5,035 nucleotides of DNA. It comes from Collinsella aerofaciens. GTDB lineage: Bacteria > Actinomycetota > Coriobacteriia > Coriobacteriales > Coriobacteriaceae. Under the pieces are notes generated by a model. The model was not told the DNA's origin. It saw nothing but the letters and a program-made list of their open reading frames with translations, and searched no databases. The stretch lies in the NCBI GenBank assembly GCA_008671285.1, contig RPYR01000054.1, positions 1 through 5,035 of the forward strand. The letters are read 5' to 3'. The translations under genes and the position numbers were made by a program. The number at the start of each line of letters is the position of its first letter. Positions within the stretch are counted from its first letter, which is position 1. Below, piece by piece: positions 1 through 5,035 of this stretch.

Positions 1-1309
1 CGGCAAGGCGTCCGATGGCGACGAGGCCTTAGAGCGTGAGCTCTGCGCGAAATATGGTTTACCGCTGTGCGTGGAGCAAGCTTATTTTGAAGGGGAGTCG
101 GGCAATATTGAGGCCGCGGCCCGCGAGGTGCGCTATGCCGCGGCGCGGAGGTATGTGCGCGAACTCAGCGCCCTGACGGGGGCGCCGCGAGCGGCGGCTC
201 GTATCTGCACCGCGCACACGTCTTCGGATCGCGCGGAAACGTTTTTGATGAACGCGATTAAGGGTTCGGGCCCCGCTGGCCTATCGAGCATTCCTCGCCG
301 GAGGCATATCGTGGTACGGCCCTTGCTCGACCTAACTCATGGCGCGCTCGTGGGCTAGCTACAGGTACATGGGCAGCCGTGGCGTGAAGCCGAGAGCAAT
401 GAGGATATCTCGTATCTGCGAAACTACGTGCGCCATCGAGTAATGCGAGTGGTGGTGCAGCGCAACGCGAGCGTCTGCAAGACGATTGGCGCCGCCTGCG
501 AGATCTTAGGCGATGAGGACGCGTTTTTGTCTCAGCTTTCGGCACAGGCGTTTCGAAGCTGTTTGCGCAAAGAGGCAGCGGGTGCGCTGGTGCTCGATGC
601 CAGGCGCCTGGCTGCGGCCGAGGTGGTAATCGCGCGGCGCATCGTGCGACTGGCGATTAAGCGCATCGATCCGGACGCTCGTCCCGAGATGCGACATGTG
701 GAGCGAGTCATTTCCTGCGTTGCCGAGGGCGCCGGCTCGGTCACGCTTCCGGCGGGGATTGACGCACGCATTGAGTTTGGCATGCTGGCGTTTAAGGCGC
801 CGGCGGCTCGCGAGGGCCTGGTCGCGGACTGGGTTACCGTACCCGGTCGTTTGCCGTTGGGCGGGGGACGTATGCTGGTCACAGAACCGATGGCCGTTGA
901 GCCGGGATGCGATATCGTGCGTCGCGCCCGTGAGCTTGCGGCTGCCGGGGAAGTGACAGCTTTGGTAGACGCGGCTGCCCTGGGTTTTGCCGACAGCGAT
1001 AGTGAGCGGATCCTGGCGGGCTCGCGTGGCAAGATCCCTGTCGAGGCGCGATTGGCGCGCCTGTGGGTGGACGGTCCCGCACCGGGAGACGTGATGTGCC
1101 CGTTAGGGATGAGTGGCCGAAGCAAGAAAGTATCCGACTTGCTAGGCGAGGCTCGCATTCCCGTTTCCGAGCGCGCCGGCGTGCCCATGGTGAGGACGGC
1201 GCCGGGAGGTGCCGTGGTGTGGGTCGCCGGAGTTCGCGCGGACGAGCGTTTTAAGTGCACGGCCGCAACGCGCGTGGCATATCTGCTTCGTGGGGTCGCT
1301 GCGGCATAG
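1..1309 (+). pseudogene. tilS: tRNA(Ile)-lysidine synthase, start outside the window and split by an in-frame TAG
   Basis: TilS uses ATP to join lysine to C34 of the CAU-anticodon isoleucine tRNA, so that it reads AUA and is charged with Ile. The frame is open from base 2. Before the stop it shows the typical N-domain series: a RGxxSDxDE-like segment at the edge, EAAAREVRY, HTSSDRAET (215-241), GSGPAGLSSI (from 263) and RPLL (317-328). TAG at 356-358 then interrupts it. The same frame resumes with HGQPWREAESN and SYLRNYVRHRV, helical linker sequence, and the C-terminal domain with PLGMSGRSKKVSDLL (1100-1144) and DERFKC (about 1238-1255), ending at TAG 1307-1309. The P-loop SGGxDS and start codon lie upstream. 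About 435 codons are visible, so full length would be near 490. There is no frameshift, only the one stop. The first in-frame restart codons after it (GTG 428, ATG 443) lack a well-placed Shine-Dalgarno. It could be a true pseudogene, a read-through gene or a sequencing error. The family assignment is firm; the pseudogene status is not. Confidence 0.85.
356..358 (+). other. tilS: In-frame TAG nonsense codon inside tilS
   Basis: The frame reads THGALVG, then TAG, then LQVHGQPWREAESN. Against E. coli TilS (recalled as [22 protein letters not shown]) the stop aligns with the Trp of LVQW, a position often Tyr in other TilS proteins. TGG, TAC or TAT could each become TAG by one substitution. A product ending here would keep the first half of the adenylation domain and lose the rest of it plus the tRNA-binding C-terminal part. 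Confidence 0.85.
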
Positions 1310-1348
1310 CGGCCTACGCCAGCTATTCTGTGCGGCGTTGACGGTATT

Positions 1349-1369
1349 CCCGCGCTGATGGTGCGCGGG
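1349..1369 (+). other. Small GC-rich hairpin between tilS and hpt
   Basis: CCCGCGC (1349-1355) pairs perfectly with GCGCGGG (1363-1369) across a 7-base loop, 40 bases after the tilS stop. No T-run follows on either strand, so it is not a standard intrinsic terminator. It could stabilise the tilS mRNA end or have no role. A 7-bp stem is expected by chance in GC-rich DNA. Confidence 0.25.
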
Positions 1370-1371
1370 CT

Positions 1372-1400
1372 GGAAAATATACCCCGTGCGCTGCTAGAAT
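1372..1400 (+). promoter_or_regulatory. Probable sigma-70-type promoter of hpt-ftsH, extended -10
   Basis: TAGAAT at 1395-1400 is one base from the TATAAT consensus and has TG at the extended -10 position (TGCTAGAAT, 1392-1400). The -35 at 17-bp spacing (GGAAAA, 1372-1377) is poor, as is common for extended -10 promoters. Transcription would start near 1407, leaving a leader of about 50 bases before the hpt ATG. This would let hpt and ftsH be expressed independently of tilS. Confidence 0.5.
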
Positions 1401-1457
1401 GTGTAGTTCGCGTCCATACGGCGGTGTGTGGGCGATTAAGCACAAGAAAGGGTTGTC

Positions 1458-2006
1458 ATGGCTTCTCAACATCCGGATATCGAGAAGGTTCTGTTTACGC
1501 AGGAGGATATCGACGGCATCGTTTCTCGCCTGGGCGAGGAGATCACTCGCGACTACGCGGGTAAGGATCTGGTGCTGATCGCGGTTCTGCGCGGTGCCGT
1601 TGTCTTTATGGGCGACCTGATGCGCAAGATTGAGCTACCGACCAACATCGATTTCATGGCTGTTTCGAGCTATGGCGACGGTGTGAAGTCTTCGGGCATC
1701 GTGCGTATCATTAAGGATCTGGATATCGACATCCGTGGTCGCGACGTGCTGATCGTCGAGGACATTCTGGACTCGGGCCTGACCCTCAAGTACCTGATGA
1801 AGAACCTCGAGAGCCGCAAGCCCGCTTCGCTGGAGGTCGCTGCCTTCCTGTGGAGGGACGTTGAGGACCGCACCTCGGCCATCACGCCCAAGTATGTTGG
1901 AACCCATTGCCCCGATGCCTTTGTGGTGGGCTACGGCCTCGACTATGCCGAGCGCTATCGTAACCTTCCGTATCTGGGCATTTTGAAACCGGAGGTTTAT
2001 TCGTAA
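1458..2006 (+). CDS. hpt: Hypoxanthine(-guanine) phosphoribosyltransferase
   Basis: This cytoplasmic purine-salvage enzyme transfers the phosphoribosyl group of PRPP to hypoxanthine, and usually guanine, giving IMP or GMP. The 182-residue length is normal for bacterial Hpt. The active-site loops are present in order: LRGA (44-47, loop I), SSYG (70-73, flexible loop II), the PRPP signature VLIVEDILDSGLT (97-109, with the E101-D102 acidic pair and likely catalytic D105), and FVVGYGLDYAERYRNLPYLGILKPEVY (split here as FVVGYGLDYAE, 155-165, then RYRNLPYLGILKPEVY, 166-181), where F155 should stack on the base and D162 help bind Mg2+. The ATG at 1458 is chosen because AGAAAGGG (1445-1452) lies 5 bases upstream and the N-terminus matches the family. 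It follows a probable promoter at 1392-1400 and is one base from ftsH, so the two are likely co-transcribed. A small oddity is THC before PD (149-151), where FxI is more usual. Whether it prefers hypoxanthine or guanine cannot be told from sequence. Confidence 0.96.
   Translation: MASQHPDIEKVLFTQEDIDGIVSRLGEEITRDYAGKDLVLIAVLRGAVVFMGDLMRKIELPTNIDFMAVSSYGDGVKSSGIVRIIKDLDIDIRGRDVLIVEDILDSGLTLKYLMKNLESRKPASLEVAAFLWRDVEDRTSAITPKYVGTHCPDAFVVGYGLDYAERYRNLPYLGILKPEVYS
1991..1996 (+). promoter_or_regulatory. ftsH Shine-Dalgarno located inside the hpt coding end
   Basis: GGAGGT is close to the perfect anti-16S match and ends 11 bases before the ftsH ATG at 2008. It overlaps the hpt codons for PEV. Ribosomes terminating on hpt at 2004-2006 cover both this site and the ftsH start, which suggests translational coupling. 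The spacing is slightly long, but no better site or start exists nearby. Confidence 0.75.
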
Positions 2007-2007
2007 G

Positions 2008-4143
2008 ATGCCCGACGACCATAACGATAACAATTCCCAGACTCCCCGGGAGCCTAAGATCCCGGGGATGCCCGGAGGCAAGAAGCCCACGCGTACGGGC
2101 TGGCTGTATTTTCTTTTGGCTTGCGCGCTTCTGGGCTATGCCTTCTTTAATATGGGTTCCGGCTTTGCCAGCTCCAGCAATACCGTTAAGCTCGCGACGA
2201 GCGAGATGGTCAGCGCCATCAAGCAGGATTGCGTCGAAGATCTGACCTATACGGTTCAAGACGGAAGCGTGACGGGTCATTACTGGAAGACAAAAAAGGA
2301 CAAGGGCGATACGAGCGAGCTCAAGAGCTTCTCTTCGACCTATGTCGGCTCCGATTCGCTTGCCGAGCTCATGGCGGAGCACCCCGATACCAAGTACATC
2401 GTCAACACCAACGATCCCGATTTTTGGGGCGACTTGGCGATGAGTGTGCTTCCGACGATCGCCCTTATCGCCATCATGTTCTACTTTATGCGCCAGATGA
2501 TGGGCGCCAACAACAGGAACATGCAGTTTGGCAAGACCAACGCCAAGACCAACGAGGCCACACGCCCCAAGGTCAAGTTTGAAGACGTTGCCGGAGTGGA
2601 CGAGGCAGTCGAGGAGCTCGAGGAGATCCGTGACTTTTTGAGCGATCCGGATCGCTATCGCAAGCTGGGCGCCAAGATCCCGCGTGGCGTGTTGCTGGTT
2701 GGTCCTCCGGGCACCGGTAAAACGCTGCTGGCCAAGGCTGTTGCCGGCGAGGCGGGCGTGCCGTTCTTTAGCATCTCGGGTTCCGACTTTGTCGAGATGT
2801 TCGTAGGTGTCGGCGCCAGCCGTGTGCGTGACCTCTTTAAGGAGGCCAAGTCCCAGGCCCCGTCGATCATCTTCATCGATGAGATCGATGTCGTGGGACG
2901 TCAGCGCGGAGCTGGCTTGGGCGGCGGTCACGACGAGCGCGAGCAGACGCTCAACCAGCTGCTGGTCGAGATGGACGGCTTTGAGGAAAGCGAGTCGGTC
3001 ATCCTGATCGCCGCCACCAACCGCCCCGACATTCTGGATCCGGCGCTGCTGCGTCCCGGTCGTTTTGACCGTCAGGTTACGGTCGACCGTCCGGATGTGA
3101 AGGGCCGCGAGCAGATCTTGCGCGTGCATGCCGAGAACAAGCCGATGGACGAGGACGTTAAGTTTGAGAAGCTCGCCCAGATGACCGTTGGCTTCACTGG
3201 TGCCGATCTGGCAAATCTGCTCAACGAGTCTGCGCTGTTGGCTGCCCGCCGCCATCGTTCCGTGATCTCGATGGACGAGGTCGAGGAATCGATGGAGCGC
3301 GTGATTGCCGGACCGCAGCGCAAGGGTCGCGTGATGACCGAGGCCGAGCGCACCACGATTGCCTACCACGAGAGCGGTCACGCCCTGGTGGGTCACATCC
3401 TGGAGCACTCCGATCCGGTCCACAAGATCTCGATCGTCAGCCGCGGCCAGGCGCTGGGCTACACGCTGCAGCTTCCGCAGGAGGACCACTTCCTCAAGAC
3501 CAAGAACGAGATGCTCGACGAGCTCGCCGTGTTCTTGGGCGGTCGCGTTGCCGAGGAGCTCATGTGCGATGACATCACGTCGGGCGCGAGCAACGATCTG
3601 GAGCGCGCAACCAAGATGGCGCGCGAGATGGTCACGCGCCTGGGCATGAGCGAGGAGCTGGGCACGCAAGTGTTTGGCGAGGCGCAACATCAGGTGTTCC
3701 TCGGTCGCGATTACGCCGATCATCAGGATTACTCCGAGGAGACGGCGCGCCGCATCGATATCGAGGTTCAGCGCATCATGCGTGAGGCCCATCGTCGTGC
3801 GGTCGAGATCCTGGACGCCCGTCGCGATCAGCTCGATCTGATGGCGAAGGTGCTGCTTGAGCGCGAGACCGTCGAAGGTGACGCCGTGAACGCCCTGCTC
3901 GACAACGAGTGGAATGCCTACCTTGAGCGCGAGGGCGATATCCTGGCGGCCAAGGAGGAGCGCAATGCCAAGGCGGCCGGCATGCCGACCAAGAAGCGCG
4001 TGCCTCGAATGAGCGAGGAGGAGCTGGCGGCTGATGCCGCGGCCTTTGCGCAGGCGGCCATGCAGGAGGATGCTGAAGCCGCATCCGATGATGCTGACGA
4101 TGACCATGCCGTCGTCGATGCCGACACCGACGCCGACAAATAG
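2008..4143 (+). CDS. ftsH: ATP-dependent zinc metalloprotease FtsH
   Basis: FtsH is a hexameric membrane AAA+ protease that extracts and degrades misassembled membrane proteins and some cytosolic regulators. The 711 residues carry, in order: a cytosolic N-terminus (1-30), a first membrane segment (about 31-48), an extracytoplasmic domain (about 49-142), a second membrane segment (about 143-161), Walker A GPPGTGKT (232-239), the FVG pore loop (265-267), Walker B IIFIDE (287-292), the second region of homology ending LLRPGRFDR with arginine fingers R349 and R352, the zinc site HESGH (454-458), and [11 protein letters not shown] with third ligand D530. All catalytic residues are present. The protein is longer than E. 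coli FtsH (about 645) mainly because of an Ala- and Asp-rich tail from about 670 to 711. The start at 2008 fits the GGAGGT upstream and the family N-terminus. It has no TTA, CTA or TCA codons, consistent with a well-expressed gene. A strong terminator follows the stop. Confidence 0.98.
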   Translation: MPDDHNDNNSQTPREPKIPGMPGGKKPTRTGWLYFLLACALLGYAFFNMGSGFASSSNTVKLATSEMVSAIKQDCVEDLTYTVQDGSVTGHYWKTKKDKGDTSELKSFSSTYVGSDSLAELMAEHPDTKYIVNTNDPDFWGDLAMSVLPTIALIAIMFYFMRQMMGANNRNMQFGKTNAKTNEATRPKVKFEDVAGVDEAVEELEEIRDFLSDPDRYRKLGAKIPRGVLLVGPPGTGKTLLAKAVAGEAGVPFFSISGSDFVEMFVGVGASRVRDLFKEAKSQAPSIIFIDEIDVVGRQRGAGLGGGHDEREQTLNQLLVEMDGFEESESVILIAATNRPDILDPALLRPGRFDRQVTVDRPDVKGREQILRVHAENKPMDEDVKFEKLAQMTVGFTGADLANLLNESALLAARRHRSVISMDEVEESMERVIAGPQRKGRVMTEAERTTIAYHESGHALVGHILEHSDPVHKISIVSRGQALGYTLQLPQEDHFLKTKNEMLDELAVFLGGRVAEELMCDDITSGASNDLERATKMAREMVTRLGMSEELGTQVFGEAQHQVFLGRDYADHQDYSEETARRIDIEVQRIMREAHRRAVEILDARRDQLDLMAKVLLERETVEGDAVNALLDNEWNAYLEREGDILAAKEERNAKAAGMPTKKRVPRMSEEELAADAAAFAQAAMQEDAEAASDDADDDHAVVDADTDADK
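2043..2068 (+). other. 9-bp GC-rich inverted repeat at the 5' end of ftsH
   Basis: TCCCCGGGA (2043-2051) and TCCCGGGGA (2060-2068) are perfect reverse complements separated by 8 bases, about codons 12 to 21 of ftsH. In mRNA this would be a strong hairpin 35 bases after the start A. No T-run follows, so it is not an intrinsic terminator. It may slow early elongation or affect mRNA stability, or be a by-product of coding PREPKIPG. Confidence 0.5.
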
Positions 4144-4154
4144 TCTTTGTGGCG

Positions 4155-4193
4155 AAAGCCTCCGCGGGGAAACCTGCGGAGGCTTTTTCTTTT
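4155..4193 (+). terminator. Rho-independent terminator after ftsH
   Basis: AGCCTCCGC (4157-4165) pairs with GCGGAGGCT (4176-4184). The stem extends inward by a G-T wobble and two G-C pairs to a GAAA tetraloop (4169-4172), and outward by two A-T pairs. It is followed by TTTTTCTTTT (4184-4193). It starts 12 bases after the ftsH stop, so it ends the hpt-ftsH unit. The upstream side has only three A residues, so it should work mainly on + strand transcripts. Confidence 0.95.
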
Positions 4194-4211
4194 GAGCGAT
4201 ATGGGGCCGTC

Positions 4212-4273
4212 TGTTGATTGGGGACAGACTTAAATGAGCGTTTTCACGCATTTAAGTCTGTCCCCAATCAACA
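4212..4273. repeat. Long intergenic palindrome with 25-base perfect arms, REP/REPIN-like
   Basis: Bases 4212-4236 are the exact reverse complement of 4249-4273, around a 12-base centre. The arm begins TGTTGATTGGGGACAGACTT and continues AAATG. Within the centre, GCGT (4238-4241) can also pair with ACGC (4246-4249) if two bases bulge out, giving a nearly continuous hairpin with a four-base TTTC loop. The outer GGGGACAG motif is, from memory, common in repeats linked to Y1-type (RAYT) transposases, so I read it as a non-autonomous mobile repeat. No transposase is present. It lies 18 bases after the terminator T-run and ends 29 bases before the next -10 box. A regulatory or transcription-blocking role is also possible. 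Confidence 0.85.
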
Positions 4274-4302
4274 TTGCTGCGGCACTTTGCTCGGCTAAAG
4301 CG

Positions 4303-4308
4303 TACAAT
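4303..4308 (+). promoter_or_regulatory. Possible -10 box for the aminotransferase gene
   Basis: TACAAT matches five of six consensus bases and lies 24 bases before the aminotransferase start. No good -35 is seen at 16-18 bp spacing (around 4279-4286); TTGCTG at 4274-4279 is too far, at 23 bp. A promoter is needed here because a strong terminator lies upstream. Any -35 would fall only a few bases beyond the palindrome. Confidence 0.4.
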
Positions 4309-4320
4309 AGCGCCTATGCG

Positions 4321-4327
4321 AAAGGGG
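4321..4327 (+). promoter_or_regulatory. Ribosome binding site that fixes the aminotransferase start
   Basis: AAAGGGG ends 5 bases before ATG 4333. It decides between that start and the ATG at 4316, which is in another frame and has no ribosome binding site. Confidence 0.75.
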
Positions 4328-4332
4328 AACAG

Positions 4333-5035
4333 ATGATCAACGAAACTATGTATGCTCGCGGTGCGGAAAGCTCCATCATCCGTGAGATTTTTAGCTATGG
4401 CCTTGAGCGCAAGGCGCAGATCGGTGCGGAAAACGTATTTGATTTTTCGCTGGGCAATCCGAGCGTTCCGGCACCCGCTGCTGTGGCGGAGTCCATTAAG
4501 AAGGCCCTGGAGCTGCCGAGTGACCAGTTGCACGGCTACACCCCCGCTCCGGGCCTGCCGCAATGTCGAGCAGCCGTCGCCGAATCGCTCAACCGCCGCT
4601 TTGGAACGAACTATGAGGGTAAGGACGTCTTTATGACGGTGGGTGCCGCGGCTTCGCTCACCTGCACGCTCAACGCCGTTACGAACCCGGGCGACGAGGT
4701 TATTGTTATCGCCCCGTACTTTCCGGAGTATCGCGTTTGGATTGAGAAGGCCGGCTGTACGTGTGTTGAGGCGCTCGCCGATGAAGATACGTTCCAGCTG
4801 AGCGTGGACAACGTGCTCAAGGCGATTACCGATAAGACGACTGCCGTCATCATCGACTCGCCCAACAATCCGACTGGTGCCGTATATACACGCAACACGC
4901 TGACGCGACTGGCCAATGTTCTGCGCGAGGCCAACGCTCAGCGCGATCCCGAGAATCCGATTATGCTCATCTCGGATGAGCCGTACCGCGAGATCGTGTA
5001 CGGTGCCGAGGTGCCTTGGGTGCCCTCGATCTACG
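4333..5035 (+). CDS. Pyridoxal phosphate-dependent aminotransferase, class I/II, 3' end outside the window
   Basis: This is the first 234 residues of a fold-type I PLP enzyme of the aspartate/aromatic aminotransferase group, cytoplasmic, probably moving an amino group from an amino acid to a 2-oxo acid. Landmarks: the substrate-side segment FDFSLGNPSVPAP (about 36-48), GYTPAPG (68-74), the cofactor phosphate loop VGAAASL (103-109), APYFPEY, SPNNPTG (176-182, where N179 should bind the cofactor), and SDEPYREIVYG (214-224, with D215 for the pyridine nitrogen and Y218 for the 3'-hydroxyl). The lysine forming the Schiff base lies beyond the window, so activity cannot be confirmed. The start MINETMYARG is supported by AAAGGGG just upstream. 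The frame has no stop to the last base. The exact substrate cannot be assigned, so no symbol is given. It appears to be its own transcription unit, separate from hpt-ftsH. Confidence 0.93.
   Translation, partial: MINETMYARGAESSIIREIFSYGLERKAQIGAENVFDFSLGNPSVPAPAAVAESIKKALELPSDQLHGYTPAPGLPQCRAAVAESLNRRFGTNYEGKDVFMTVGAAASLTCTLNAVTNPGDEVIVIAPYFPEYRVWIEKAGCTCVEALADEDTFQLSVDNVLKAITDKTTAVIIDSPNNPTGAVYTRNTLTRLANVLREANAQRDPENPIMLISDEPYREIVYGAEVPWVPSIY

Noticed and set aside
356..361. Programmed stop read-through at TAG-CTA
   Set aside because: A CTA after a stop recalls the leaky UGA-CUA context of some eukaryotic and viral genes, but this is UAG in a bacterium and no recoding element was recognised nearby.
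599..612. 14-base perfect palindrome GCCAGGCGCCTGGC inside tilS
   Set aside because: A palindrome of this size is not surprising in 5 kb of GC-rich DNA, and the bases encode ordinary TilS linker residues.
428..1309. Separate 293-codon gene beginning at GTG 428
   Set aside because: It is in the same frame as the tilS sequence upstream and begins in the middle of a conserved TilS segment (YLRNYVRHRV). No well-spaced Shine-Dalgarno precedes it, so it is treated as the rest of tilS.
1338..1343. TTGACG as a -35 box before hpt
   Set aside because: It is close to TTGACA, but no -10-like sequence lies 16-18 bases downstream, and the TAGAAT at 1395-1400 is too far away.
532..1443. 303-codon open frame on the minus strand opposite tilS
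   Set aside because: The translation is low-complexity (Ser, Thr, Arg, Ala, Pro) with no recognisable domain, while the opposite strand encodes clear TilS motifs. It is a shadow of GC-rich coding sequence.
1882..4251. 789-codon open frame on the minus strand opposite ftsH
   Set aside because: It is codon-for-codon antisense to ftsH and stays open only because ftsH lacks TTA, CTA and TCA codons. Its translation is rich in His, Leu, Arg and Gln with no family resemblance, and it starts inside the palindrome.
4316..4318. ATG 4316 as the aminotransferase start
   Set aside because: It is in a different frame from the aminotransferase sequence and has no ribosome binding site.
1..5035. CRISPR arrays, tRNA or rRNA genes, phage or insertion-sequence genes
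   Set aside because: No regularly spaced repeats, cloverleaf-type RNA sequences, transposase or phage motifs were seen. Apart from the palindrome, the window is ordinary core chromosome.

Overview
This 5,035-base window is GC-rich and looks like chromosomal housekeeping DNA from a gut actinobacterium. The gene order (tilS, hpt, ftsH), the protein sequences and the codon use (almost only G- or C-ending, AUA absent) fit the class Coriobacteriia. A Collinsella-like organism is my best guess, made from recognition and not from a search.

Layout, all genes on the + strand. (1) 1-1309: the 3' nine-tenths or so of tilS, the tRNA(Ile)-lysidine synthase gene. Its start lies before the window, and an in-frame TAG at 356-358 splits it. 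Recognisable TilS sequence continues in the same frame on both sides of the stop. (2) 1310-1457: an intergenic gap with a small GC hairpin and a likely extended -10 promoter. (3) 1458-2006: hpt, hypoxanthine phosphoribosyltransferase, complete. (4) 2008-4143: ftsH, the membrane AAA+ zinc protease, complete, one base after hpt and with its Shine-Dalgarno inside the end of hpt. (5) 4144-4332: a strong intrinsic terminator, a long near-perfect palindrome (4212-4273, 25-base arms), then a probable promoter and ribosome binding site. (6) 4333-5035: the first 234 residues of a PLP-dependent fold-type I aminotransferase, running off the end of the window.

How the genes fit together: TilS modifies the AUA-reading isoleucine tRNA, Hpt salvages purines and FtsH does membrane protein quality control. 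tilS-hpt-ftsH is a widely conserved neighbourhood, and in Bacillus subtilis TilS and HprT have been reported to act together as an activator of ftsH. Here hpt and ftsH look like a two-gene transcription unit with its own promoter and a terminator after ftsH. They should be expressed even if tilS is broken.

Most of the window is ordinary. The points worth a second look are the nonsense codon in a normally essential tRNA-modification gene, together with the absence of AUA codons across the window; the palindrome after ftsH, which resembles a REP/REPIN-type mobile repeat; and a 9-bp GC hairpin just inside ftsH. I found no convincing undescribed multi-gene system.
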